This document shows positions 1 through 13,637 of a DNA stretch of 64,000 nt, one piece after another (within the stretch, counting starts at the first letter, position 1; every line of letters starts with the position of its first letter). Under the pieces are notes generated by a model, which worked only from the letters and a program-made list of their open reading frames with translations, had not been told where the DNA came from and searched no databases. Both the position numbers and the translations under genes were made by a program. The stretch covers positions 1-64,000 of the forward strand of contig NW_027479758.1 in NCBI RefSeq assembly GCF_051014685.1, read 5' to 3'. Origin of the DNA: Ptiloglossa arizonensis (taxonomy: Eukaryota > Arthropoda > Insecta > Hymenoptera > Colletidae).

Positions 1-2970
1 TACGCTATACGTAATGCGTTATAGGTCATACCTTATACGTGATACGTCATACGTTATACGTTATACGTGATACGTTATACGTTATACGTTATACGTTATA
101 CGTTATACGTTATACGTTATACGTTATACGTTTATACGTTATACGTTATACGTTATACGTTATACGTATACGTTTATACGTTATACGTTATACGTTATAC
201 GTTATACTTTATACGTTATACGTTATACGTTATACGTTACACGTTTTACGTTACACGTTATACGTTTTACGTTATACGTTATACGTTATACGTTCTACGT
301 TATACGTTGTTCGTTATACGTTGTACGTTATACGTTGTACGTTATACGTTATACGTTATACGTTATACGTTATACGTTATACGTTATACGTTATACGTTA
401 TACGTTATACGTTATACGTTATACGTTATACGTTATACGTTATACGTTATACGTTATACGTTATACGTTATACGTTATACGTTATACGTTATACGTTATA
501 CGTTATACGTTATACGTTATACGTTATACGTTAGACGTTATAGTTTATACGTAATACGTAATACGTTATACGTTATACGTTATACGTTTACACGTTATAC
601 GTTATACGTTACACGTTATAAGTTATACGTTATACGTTATACGTTATACGTTATACGTTATACGTTATACGTTATACGTTAAACGTTATACGTTATACGT
701 TATACGTTATACGTTATACGTTATACGTTATACGTTATACGTTATACGTTATAAGTTATACGTTATACGTTATACGTTATACGTTATACGTTATACGTTA
801 TACGTTATACGTTATACGTTATACGTTATACGTTATAAGTTATACGTTATACGTTATACGTTATACGTTATACGTTATACGTTATACGTTATACGTTATA
901 CGTTATACGTTATACGTTATACGTTATACGTTATACGTTATAAGTTATACGTTATACGTTATACGTTATACGTTATACATTATGCGTTATACGCTATACG
1001 TAATGCGTTATAGGTCATACCATATACGTGATACGTCATACGTTATACGTTATACGTGATACGTTATACGTTATACGTTATACGTTATACGTTATACGTT
1101 GTTCGTTATACGTTGTACGTTATACGTTGTACGATATACGTTATACGTATACGTATACGTAAACGTTATACGTTATAAGTTATACGTTATACGTTATACG
1201 TTATACGTTATTACGTCATACGTTATACGTTATACGTTAGACGTTATAGGTTATACGTTATACGTTTACGTTATACGTTGTTCGTTATACGTTGTACGTT
1301 ATACGTTGTACGTTATACGTTATACGTTATACGTTATACGTTATACGTTATACGTTATAAGTTATACGTTATACGTTATACGTTATACGTTATACGTTAT
1401 ACGTCATACGTTATACGTTATACGTTAGACGTTATACGTTATACGTTATACGTTATACGTTATACGTTATACGTTATACGTTATACGTTATACGTTATAC
1501 GTTATACGTTATACGTTATACGTTATACGTTATACGTTATACGTTATAACGTTATACGTTATACGTTATACGTTATACGTTATACGTTATACGTTATACG
1601 TTATACGTTATACGTTATACGTTATACGTTATACGTTATACGTTATACGTTATACGTTATACGTTATACGTTATACGTTATACGTTATACGTTACACGTT
1701 ATACGTTATACGTTAGTACGTTACTCGTTATACGTAATATGTAATACGTTTTACCGTTATAAGTTATACGTTATACGTTATACGTTATACGTTTTACGTT
1801 ATACGTTAAACGTTAGACGTTATATGTTATACGTTATACCTTGTACGTTATACGTTATATGTAATATGTAATACGTTATACGTTATACGCCATACGTTAT
1901 ACGTTACACGTTTAACGTTTTACGTTATGCGTTATACGTTATGCGTTATACGTTTATACGTTATACGTTATCCGTTATACGTTATACGTTATACGTTATA
2001 CGTTATACGTTATACGTTTTACGTTATTCGTTATATGTTATACGTTATACGTTATACGTTATACGTTATACGTTATACGTTATACGTTATACGCTATACG
2101 TTAAACGTTATACGTTATACGTTATGCGTTATACGTTATACTTATACGTTATGCGTTATACGTTATACGTTATACGTTATTCGTTATACGTTATACGTTA
2201 TACGTTATGCGTTATACGCTATACGTTATACGTTATGCGTTATACGTTATACTTTATACGTTATACGTTATACGTTATACGTTATACGTTATACGTTATA
2301 CGTTATACGTTGTACGTTATACGTTAAACGTTAGACGTTATATGTTATACGTTATACGTTGTACGTTATACGTTATATGTAATATGTAATACCTTATACG
2401 TTATACGCCATACGTTATACGTTACACGTTTAACGTTTTACGTTATGCTTTAACGTATGCGTTATACGTTATACGTTATACGTTATACGTTATACGTTAA
2501 ACGTTAGACGTTATATGTTATACGTATACGATGTACGTTATAACGTTATATGTAATATGTAATACGTTATACGTTATACGCCATACGTTATACGTTACAC
2601 GTTTAACGTTTACGTTATGCGTTATACGTTATGCGTTATACGTTATACGTTAAACGTTATACGTTATACGTTATACGTTTTACGTTATACGTTATATGTT
2701 GTACGTTATGCGTTATACGTTATGCGTTATACGTTATACGTTATACGTTATACGTTATACGTTATACGTTTTACGTTATACGTTATACGTTATACGTTAT
2801 ACGTTTTACATTATACGTTATACGTTATACGTTTGACGTTATACGTTATACGGTATACGTTATGCGTTATACGTTATACGTTATACGTTGTTCGTTATAC
2901 GTTGTACGTTATACGTTGTACGTTATACGTATACGTTATACGTTATACGTTATACGTTATACGTTATAAG
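1..2970 (+). repeat. Zone I: ragged array end with off-register indels
   Basis: This is the only part where the 7-bp register slips. Examples are an extra T near 131, 171 and 588, lost T near 167, several lost bases at 1,141-1,160, an extra base near 1,549, a lost base near 2,142, irregular units at 2,445-2,460 and 2,520-2,545, and a last lost T at 2,971. The block A landmark sits in register 3 at position 24, register 5 at 1,013 and register 0 from 3,948 onward. Positions 1 to about 1,790 mirror 3,925 to about 5,640 in variant order. Positions 1,800-2,700 carry F-type units. The indels mostly change TT runs. Either this end is older and less homogenised, or the consensus is poor here; the sequence alone cannot decide. 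Confidence 0.9.
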
Positions 2971-3914
2971 TATACGTTATACGTTATACGTTATACGTTA
3001 TACGTTATACGTTATACGTTATACGGTATACGTTATGCGTTATACATTATACGATATACGTTATACGTTATACGTTATACGTTAAACGTTATACGTTATA
3101 CGTTATACGTTATACGTTATACGTTATACGTTATACGTTATACGTTATACGTTGTACGTTATACGTTGTACGTTATACGTTATACGTTATACGTTATACG
3201 TTATACGTTATACGTTATACGTTATACGTTATACGTTATACGTTATACGTTATACGTTATACGTTATACGTTATACGTTATACGTTATACGTTATACGTT
3301 ATACGTTATACGTTATACGTTATACGTTTTACGTTATACGTTATACGTTATACGTTATACATTATACGTTATACCATATACGTTATACGTTATACGTTAT
3401 TCGTTATACGTTATACGTTATACGTTATACGTTATACGTTATACGTTATACGTTATACGTTATACGTTAAACGTTATACGTTATACGTTATACGTTATAC
3501 GTTATACGTTATACGTTATACGTTATACGTTATACGTTATAAGTTATACGTTATACGTTATACGTTATACGTTATACGTTCTACGTTATACGTTGTTCGT
3601 TATACGTTGTACGTTATACGTTGTACGTTATACGTTATACGTTATACGTTATACGTTATACGTTATACGTTATTCGTTATACGTTATACGTTATACGTTA
3701 TACGTTATACGTTATACGCTATACGTTATACGTTATACGTTATACGTTATACGTTATACGTTATACGTTATACGTTATACGTTATACGTTAGACGTTATA
3801 GTTTATACGTTATACGTTATACGTTATACGTTATACGTTATACGTTATACGTTATACGTTATACGTTATACGTTATAAGTTATACGTTATACGTTATACG
3901 TTATACGTTATACA

Positions 3915-3998
3915 TTATGCGTTATACGCTATACGTAATGCGTTATAGGTCATACCTTATACGTGATACGTCATACGTTATACGTTATACGTGATACG
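3915..3998 (+). repeat. Variant block A, type copy (12 units)
   Basis: Units in order: TTATGCG, consensus, CTATACG, TAATGCG, TTATAGG, TCATACC, consensus, TGATACG, TCATACG, two consensus, TGATACG. Full or nearly full copies start at 4,888, 6,323, 10,831, 17,964, 23,774, 24,068, 27,652, 28,093, 34,260, 34,554, 35,534, 57,899, 60,363 and 63,380. Copies of the core TTATAGG-TCATACC pair also occur near 24, 1,013, 37,198, 37,294, 38,690, 39,032, 39,892, 41,440, 42,511, 43,749, 44,093, 45,444, 46,277, 47,614, 47,958, 48,195, 50,350, 50,883, 52,066 and 62,825. It is the most widespread block and the best ruler for register and copy offsets. Confidence 0.93.
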
Positions 3999-5174
3999 TT
4001 ATACGTTATACGTTATACGTTATACGTTATACGTTATACGTTATACGTTATACGTTATACGTTATACGTTATACGTTATACGTTATACGTTATACGTTAT
4101 ACGTTATACGTTATACGTTATACTTTATACGTTATACGTTATACGTTATACGTTACACGTTTTACGTTACACGTTATACGTTATACGTTATACGTTATAC
4201 GTTATACGTTCTACGTTATACGTTGTTCGTTATACGTTGTACGTTATACGTTGTACGTTATACGTTATACGTTATACGTTATACGTTATACGTTATACGT
4301 TATACGTTATACGTTATACGTTATACGTTATACGTTATACGTTATACGTTATACGTTATACGTTATACGTTATACGTTATACGTTATACGTTATACGTTA
4401 TACGTTATACGTTATACGTTATACGTTATACGTTATACGTTATACGTTAGACGTTATAGTTTATACGTAATACGTAATACGTTATACGTTATACGTTATA
4501 CGTTACACGTTATACGTTATACGTTACACGTTATAAGTTATACGTTATACGTTATACGTTATACGTTATACGTTATACGTTATACGTTATACGTTAAACG
4601 TTATACGTTATACGTTATACGTTATACGTTATACGTTATACGTTATACGTTATACGTTATACGTTATAAGTTATACGTTATACGTTATACGTTATACGTT
4701 ATACGTTATACGTTATACGTTATACGTTATACGTTATACGTTATACGTTATAAGTTATACGTTATACGTTATACGTTATACGTTATACGTTATACGTTAT
4801 ACGTTATACGTTATACGTTATACGTTATACGTTATACGTTATACGTTATAAGTTATACGTTATACGTTATACGTTATACGTTATACATTATGCGTTATAC
4901 GCTATACGTAATGCGTTATAGGTCATACCTTATACGTGATACGTCATACGTTATACGTTATACGTGATACGTTATACGTTATACGTTATACGTTATACGT
5001 TATACGTTGTTCGTTATACGTTGTACGTTATACGTTGTACGTTATACGTTATACGTTATACGTTATACGTTATACGTTATACGTTATAAGTTATACGTTA
5101 TACGTTATACGTTATACGTTATACGTCATACGTTATACGTTATACGTTAGACGTTATAGGTTATACGTTATACG

Positions 5175-5223
5175 TTCTACGTTATACGTTGTTCGTTATA
5201 CGTTGTACGTTATACGTTGTACG
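5175..5223 (+). repeat. Variant block D, type copy (7 units)
   Basis: Units in order: TTCTACG, consensus, TTGTTCG, consensus, TTGTACG, consensus, TTGTACG, giving variants at 14-bp spacing. TTGTTCG units of other copies start at 4,223, 5,413, 6,624, 6,848, 8,507, 9,326, 11,132, 11,356, 13,169, 15,633, 18,083, 18,279, 18,503 and 20,295; similar units occur near 48,512, 49,478, 55,400, 56,947, 58,829 and 61,910. The unit supplies a TTG, which is why many open frames seem to begin here; there is no ribosome-binding or promoter context. Confidence 0.9.
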
Positions 5224-5580
5224 TTATACGTTATACGTTATACGTTATACGTTATACGTTATACGTTATAAGTTATACGTTATACGTTATACGTTATACG
5301 TTATACGTTATACGTCATACGTTATACGTTATACGTTAGACGTTATACGTTATACGTTATACGTTATACGTTATACGTTATACGTTATACGCTATACGTT
5401 ATACGTTATACGTTGTTCGTTATACGTTGTACGTTATACGTTGTACGTTATACGTTATACGTTATACGTTATACGTTATACGTTATACGTTATAAGTTAT
5501 ACGTTATACGTTATACGTTATACGCTATACGTTATTCGTTATACGTTATACGTTATACGTTATACGTTATACGTTATACG

Positions 5581-5622
5581 TTACTCGTTATACGTAATAT
5601 GTAATACGTTTTACGTTATAAG
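5581..5622 (+). repeat. Variant block C, type copy (6 units)
   Basis: Units in order: TTACTCG, consensus, TAATATG, TAATACG, TTTTACG, TTATAAG. Further zone II copies start at 7,016, 7,478, 7,884, 8,276, 10,166, 11,524, 11,776, 12,434, 14,023, 14,429, 15,388, 17,292, 18,671, 19,133 and 19,539. Later copies are seen near 22,682, 32,688, 33,353, 38,314, 43,368, 53,321, 54,792, 56,149, 58,950, 61,153 and 62,650, some with TAATGCG or TTTTACA-type changes. A paired form 406 bp apart (7,478/7,884, 14,023/14,429, 19,133/19,539) marks one segment of the 7.1-kb superrepeat. Confidence 0.92.
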
Positions 5623-6322
5623 TTATATGTTATACGTTATACGTTATACGTTATACGTTATACGTTATACGTTATACGTTATACGGTATACGTTATGCGT
5701 TATACATTATACGATGTACGTTATACGTTATACGTTATACGTTAAACGTTATACGTTATACGTTATACGTTATACGTTATACGTTATACGTTATACGTTA
5801 TACGTTATACGTTGTACGTTATACGTTGTACGTTATACGTTATACGTTATACGTTATACGTTATACGTTATACGTTATACGTTATACGTTATACGTTATA
5901 CGTTATACGTTACACGTTTTACGTTATACGTTATACGTTATACGTTATACGTTATACGTTATACGTTATACGTTATACGTTATACGCTATACGTTATTCG
6001 TTATACGTTATACGTTATACGTTATACGTTATACGTTAAACGTTATACGTTATACGTTATACGTTATACGTTATACGTTATACGTTATACGTTATACGTT
6101 ATACGTTATAAGTTATACGTTATACGTTATACGTTATACGTTATACGTTATACGTTATACGTTATACGTTATACGTTATACGTTATACGTTATAAGTTAT
6201 ACGTTATACGTTATACGTTATACGTTATACGTTATACGTTATACGTTATACGTTATACGTTATACGTTATACGTTATACGTTATAAGTTATACGTTATAC
6301 GTTATACGTTATACGTTATACA

Positions 6323-7465
6323 TTATGCGTTATACGCTATACGTAATGCGTTATAGGTCATACCTTATACGTGATACGTCATACGTTATACGTTATACGT
6401 GATACGTTATACGTTATACGTTATACGTTATACGTTATACGTTGTTCGTTATACGTTGTACGTTATACGTTGTACGTTATACGTTATACGTTATACGTTA
6501 TACGTTATACGTTATACGTTATAAGTTATACGTTATACGTTATACGTTATACGTTATACGTCATACGTTATACGTTATACGTTAGACGTTATAGGTTATA
6601 CGTTATACGTTCTACGTTATACGTTGTTCGTTATACGTTGTACGTTATACGTTGTACGTTATACGTTATACGTTATACGTTATACGTTATACGTTATACG
6701 TTATAAGTTATACGTTATACGTTATACGTTATACGTTATACGTTATACGTCATACGTTATACGTTATACGTTAGACGTTATACGTTATACGTTATACGTT
6801 ATACGTTATACGTTATACGTTATACGCTATACGTTATACGTTATACGTTGTTCGTTATACGTTGTACGTTATACGTTGTACGTTATACGTTATACGTTAT
6901 ACGTTATACGTTATACGTTATACGTTATAAGTTATACGTTATACGTTATACGTTATACGCTATACGTTATTCGTTATACGTTATACGTTATACGTTATAC
7001 GTTATACGTTATACGTTACTCGTTATACGTAATATGTAATACGTTTTACGTTATAAGTTATATGTTATACGTTATACGTTATACGTTATACGTTATACGT
7101 TATACGTTATACGTTATACGGTATACGTTATGCGTTATACATTATACGATGTACGTTATACGTTATACGTTATACGTTAAACGTTATACGTTATACGTTA
7201 TACGTTATACGTTATACGTTATACGTTATACGTTATACGTTATACGTTGTACGTTATACGTTGTACGTTATACGTTATACGTTATACGTTATACGTTATA
7301 CGTTATACGTTATACGTTATACGTTATACGTTATACGTTATACGTTACACGTTTTACGTTATACGTTATACGTTATACGTTATACGTTATACGTTATACG
7401 TTATACGTTATACGTTATACGCTATACGTTATTCGTTATACGTTATACGTTATACGTTATACGTT
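6323..7465 (+). repeat. 1,435-bp higher-order repeat, copy 2
   Basis: Same block order as 4,888-6,030. After 7,465 it runs into block C (7,478) instead of TTAAACG. Further copies begin at 10,831 and 17,964. Positions 6,624-7,907 match 18,279-19,562 (offset 11,655 bp, 1,665 units) with the same length; the differences I found are T at 19,485 against A at 7,830 and T at 19,451 against C at 7,796. Confidence 0.92.
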
Positions 7466-10400
7466 ATACGTTATACGTTACTCGTTATACGTAATATGTA
7501 ATACGTTTTACGTTATAAGTTATACGTTATACGTTATACGTTATACGTTATACGTTATACGTTATACGTTATACGTTATACGTTATACGTTATACGTTAT
7601 ACGTTATACGTCATACGTTATACGTTATACGTTATACGTTATACGTTATACGTTATACGTTATACGTTATACGTTATACGCTATACGTTATTCGTTATAC
7701 GTTATACGTTATACGTTATACGTTATACGTTATACGTTATACGTTATACGTTATACGTCATACGTTATACGTTATAGGTTATACGTTATACGTTACACGT
7801 TATACGTTATACGTTATACGTTATACGCTATACGTTATTCGTTATACGTTATACGTTATACGTTATACGTTATACGTTATACGTTACTCGTTATACGTAA
7901 TATGTAATACGTTTTACGTTATAAGTTATACGTTATACGTTATACGTTATACGTTATACGTTATACGTTATACGTTATACGTTATACGGTATACGTTATG
8001 CGTTATACATTATACGATATACGTTATACGTTATACGTTATACGTTAAACGTTATACGTTATACGTTATACGTTATACGTTATACGTTATACGTTATACG
8101 TTATACGTTATACGTTATACGTTGTACGTTTTACGTTGTACGTTATACGTTATACGTTATACGTTATACGTTATACGTTATACGTTATACGTTATACGTT
8201 ATACGTTATACGTTATACGCTATACGTTATTCGTTATACGTTATACGTTATACGTTATACGTTATACGTTATACGTTACTCGTTATACGTAATATGTAAT
8301 ACGTTTTACGTTATAAGTTATACGTTATACGTTATACGTTATACGTTATACGTTATACGTTATACGTTATACGTTATACGTTATACGTTATACGTTATAC
8401 GTTATACGTTATACGTTATACGTTATACGTTATACGTTACACGTTTTACGTTATACGTTATACGTTATACGTTATACGTTATACGTTATACGTTCTACGT
8501 TATACGTTGTTCGTTATACGTTGTACGTTATACGTTGTACGTTATACGTTATACGTTATACGTTATACGTTATACGTTATACGTTATACGTTATACGTTA
8601 TACGTTATACGTTATACGTTATACGTTATACGTTATACGTTATACGTTATACGTTATACGTTATACGTTATACGTTATACGTTATACGTTATACGTTATA
8701 CGTTATACGTTATACGTTATACGTTGTACGTTATACGTTGTACGTTATACGTTGTACGTTATACGTTGTACGTTATACGTTATACGTTATACGTTATACG
8801 TTATACGTTATACGTTATACGTTATACGTTATACGTTGTACGTTATACGTTGTACGTTATACGTTGTACGTTATACGTTATACGTTATAGGTTATACGTT
8901 ATACGTTATACGTTATACGTTATACGTTATACGTTATACGTTATACGTTATACGTTATACGTTATACGTTATACGTTTTACGTTATACATTATACGTTAT
9001 ACGTTATACATTATACGTTATACCTTATACGTTATACGTTATACGTTATTCGTTATACGTTATACGTTATACGTTATACGTTATACGTTATACGTTATAC
9101 GTTATACGTTATACGTTATACGTTATACGTTATACGTTATACGTTATACGTTATACGTTATACGTTATACGTTATACGTTATACGTTATACGTTATACGT
9201 TATACGTTATACGTTATACGTTATACTTTATACGTTATACGTTATACGTTATACGTTACACGTTTTACGTTACACGTTATACGTTATACGTTATACGTTA
9301 TACGTTATACGTTCTACGTTATACGTTGTTCGTTATACGTTGTACGTTATACGTTGTACGTTATACGTTATACGTTATACGTTATACGTTATACGTTATA
9401 CGTTATACGTTATACGTTATACGTTATACGTTATACGTTATACGTTATACGTTATACGTTATACGTTATACGTTATACGTTATACGTTATGCGTTATACG
9501 TTATACGTTATACGTTATACGTTATACGTTATACGTTAGACGTTATAGTTTATACGTAATACGTAATACGTTATAGGTTATACGTTATACGTTACACGTT
9601 ATACGTTATACGTTACACGTTATAAGTTATACGTTATACGTTATACGTTATACGTTATACGTTATACGTTATACGTTATACGTTAAACGTTATACGTTAT
9701 ACGTTATACGTTATACGTTATACGTTATACGTTATACGTTATACGTTATACGTTATACGTTATACGTTATACGTTATACGTTATACGTTATACGTTATAC
9801 GTTATACGTTATACGTTATACGGTATACGTTATGCGTTATACATTATACGATATACGTTATACGTCATACGTTATACGTTAAACGTTATACGTTATACGT
9901 TATACGTTATACGTTATACGTTATACGTTATACGTTGTACGTTATACGTTGTACGTTATACGTTATACGTTATACGTTATACGTTATACGTTATACGTTA
10001 TACGTTATACGTTATACGTTATACGTTATACGTTACACGTTTTACGTTATACGTTATACGTTATACGTTATACGTTATACGTTATACGTTATACGTTATA
10101 CGTTATACGCTATACGTTATTCGTTATACGTTATACGTTATACGTTATACGTTATACGTTATACGTTACTCGTTATACGTAATATGTAATACGTTTTACG
10201 TTATAAGTTATACGTTATACGTTATACGTTATACGTTATACGTTATACGTTATACGTTATACGCTATACGTTATACGTTATACGTTATACGTTATACGTT
10301 ATACGTTATACGTTATACGTTATACGTTATACGTTATACGTTATACGTTATACGTTATACGTTATACGTTATACGTTATACGTTATACGTTATACGTTAG

Positions 10401-11523
10401 ACGTTATAGTTTATACGTAATACGTAATACGTTATACGTTATACGTTATACGTTACACGTTATACGTTATACGTTACACGTTATAAGTTATACGTTATAC
10501 GTTATACGTTATACGTTATACGTTATACGTTATACGTTATACGTTAAACGTTATACGTTATACGTTATACGTTATACGTTATACGTTATACGTTATACGT
10601 TATACGTTATACGTTATAAGTTATACGTTATACGTTATACGTTATACGTTATACGTTATACGTTATACGTTATACGTTATACGTTATACGTTATACGTTA
10701 TAAGTTATACGTTATACGTTATACGTTATACGTTATACGTTATACGTTATACGTTATACGTTATACGTTATACGTTATACGTTATACGTTATAAGTTATA
10801 CGTTATACGTTATACGTTATACGTTATACATTATGCGTTATACGCTATACGTAATGCGTTATAGGTCATACCTTATACGTGATACGTCATACGTTATACG
10901 TTATACGTGATACGTTATACGTTATACGTTATACGTTATACGTTATACGTTGTTCGTTATACGTTGTACGTTATACGTTGTACGTTATACGTTGTACGTT
11001 ATACGTTATACGTTATACGTTATACGTTATAAGTTATACGTTATACGTTATACGTTATACGTTATACGTCATACGTTATACGTTATACGTTAGACGTTAT
11101 AGGTTATACGTTATACGTTCTACGTTATACGTTGTTCGTTATACGTTGTACGTTATACGTTGTACGTTATACGTTATACGTTATACGTTATACGTTATAC
11201 GTTATACGTTATAAGTTATACGTTATACGTTATACGTTATACGTTATACGTTATACGTCATACGTTATACGTTATACGTTAGACGTTATACGTTATACGT
11301 TATACGTTATACGTTATACGTTATACGTTATACGCTATACGTTATACGTTATACGTTGTTCGTTATACGTTGTACGTTATACGTTGTACGTTATACGTTA
11401 TACGTTATACGTTATACGTTATACGTTATACATTATAAGTTATACGTTATACGTTATACGTTATACGCTATACGTTATTCGTTATACGTTATACGTTATA
11501 CGTTATACGTTATACGTTATACG

Positions 11524-11930
11524 TTACTCGTTATACGTAATATGTAATACGTTTTACGTTATAAGTTATATGTTATACGTTATACGTTATACGTTATACG
11601 TTATACGTTATACGTTATACGTTATACGGTATACGTTATGCGTTATACATTATACGTTGTACGTTATACGTTATACGTTGTACGTTATACGTTGTACGTT
11701 ATACGTTATACGTTATACGTTATACGTTATACGTTATACGTTATACGTTATACGTTATACGTTATACGTTATACGTTACTCGTTATACGTAATATGTAAT
11801 ACGTTTTACGTTATAAGTTATATGTTATACGTTATACGTTATACGTTATACGTTATACGTTATACGTTATACGTTATACGGTATACGTTATGCGTTATAC
11901 ATTATACGTTGTACGTTATACGTTATACGT
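11524..11930 (+). repeat. 252-bp local tandem duplication
   Basis: Block C, TTATATG, GTATACG-TTATGCG-TTATACA and TTGTACG occur twice in succession: C at 11,524 and 11,776, GTATACG at 11,629 and 11,881, each 252 bp (36 units) apart. The superrepeat partner at 18,671-18,830 has this string once before moving on, so the duplication is most simply private to this copy. Confidence 0.85.
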
Positions 11931-13287
11931 TATACGTTAAACGTTATACGTTATACGTTATACGTTATACGTTATACGTTATACGTTATACGTTATACGT
12001 TATACGTTGTACGTTATACGTTGTACGTTATACGTTATACGTTATACGTTATACGTTATACGTTATACGTTATACGTTATACGTTATACGTTATACGTTA
12101 TACGTTATACGTTATACGTTATACGTTATACGTTATACGTTATACGTTATACGTTATACGTCATACGTTATACGTTATACGTTATACGTTATACGTTATA
12201 CGTTATACGTTATACGTTATACGTTATACGCTATACGTTATTCGTTATACGTTATACGTTATACGTTATACGTTATACGTTATACGTTATACGTTATACG
12301 TTATACGTCATACGTTATACGTTATAGGTTATACGTTATACGTTATACGTTATACGTTATACGTTATACGTTATACGCTATACGTTATTCGTTATACGTT
12401 ATACGTTATACGTTATACGTTATACGTTATACGTTACTCGTTATACGTAATATGTAATACGTTTTACGTTATAAGTTATACGTTATACGTTATACGTTAT
12501 ACGTTATACGTTATACGTTATACGTTATACGTTATACGGTATACGTTATGCGTTATACATTATACGATATACGTTATACGTTATACGTTATACGTTAAAC
12601 GTTATACGTTATACGTTATACGTTATACGTTATACGTTATACGTTATACGTTATACGTTATACGTTATACGTTGTACGTTTTACGTTGTACGTTATACGT
12701 TATACGTTATACGTTATACGTTATACGTTATACGTTATACGTTATACGTTATACGTTATATGTTATACGTTATACGTTATACGTTATACGTTATACGTTA
12801 TACGTTTTACGTTATACATTATACGTTATACGTTATACATTATACGTTATACGTTATTCGTTATACGTTATACGTTATACGTTATACGTTATACGTTATA
12901 CGTTATACGTTATACGTTATACGTTATACGTTATACGTTATACGTTATACGTTATACGTTATACGTTATACGTTATACGTTATACGTTATACGTTATACG
13001 TTACACGTTTTACGTTATACGTTATACGTTATACGTTATACGTTATACGTTATACGTTATACGTTATAAGTTATACGTTATACGTTATACGTTATACGTT
13101 ATACGTCATACGTTATACGTTATACGTTAGACGTTATAGGTTATACGTTATACGTTCTACGTTATACGTTGTTCGTTATACGTTGTACGTTATACGTTGT
13201 ACGTTATACGTTATACGTTATACGTTATACGTTATACGTTATACGTTATAAGTTATACGTTATACGTTATACGTTATACGTTATACG

Positions 13288-13637
13288 GTATACGTTATAC
13301 GTTATGCGTTATACGTTATACGTTATACGTTATACGGTATACGTTATAGGATATACATTATACGTGATACGTTGTACGTTATACGTTATACGTTATACGT
13401 TATACGTTATACGTTATACCTTATACGTTATACGTTATACGTTATACGTTATACGTTTTACGTTATACGTTATACGTTATACGTTATACGGTATACGTTA
13501 TGCGTTATACGTTATACGTTATACGTTATACGTTATACGTTATACGTTATACGTTATACGGTATACGTTATGCGTTATACGTTATACGTTATACGTTATA
13601 CGTTATACGTTATACGGTATGCGTTATACGTTATGCG
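13288..13637 (+). repeat. 350-bp variant island, zone II copy 1
   Basis: The island starts with GTATACG and holds TTATGCG, GTATACG, TTATAGG-ATATACA, TGATACG-TTGTACG, TTATACC, TTTTACG, two more GTATACG-TTATGCG pairs, a GTATGCG and a final TTATGCG. The same string occurs at 20,414-20,749 (superrepeat partner, two units shorter) and at 31,607-31,956 in zone III. Eight landmarks keep a constant offset of 18,319 bp to the zone III copy. Confidence 0.9.

Larger units (their letters stand above)
4888..6030 (+). repeat. 1,435-bp higher-order repeat, copy 1
   Basis: Block order is A, D, TTATAAG run, TCATACG, TTAGACG-TTATAGG, D, TTATAAG, TCATACG, TTAGACG, CTATACG, D, TTATAAG, CTATACG-TTATTCG, C, then GTATACG-TTATGCG-TTATACA and a TTACACG-TTTTACG pair. 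Landmarks at 4,921, 5,189, 5,413, 5,812 and 5,826 recur exactly 1,435 bp (205 units) downstream, with no change of length over about 1.14 kb. It diverges from copy 2 near 6,030, where this copy has TTAAACG. Confidence 0.93.

Noticed and set aside
3915..3998. Block A as a degraded mobile element or an attachment site
   Set aside because: Every unit is a one- or two-base variant of TTATACG in perfect register. There are no terminal inverted repeats, target duplications or foreign sequence.
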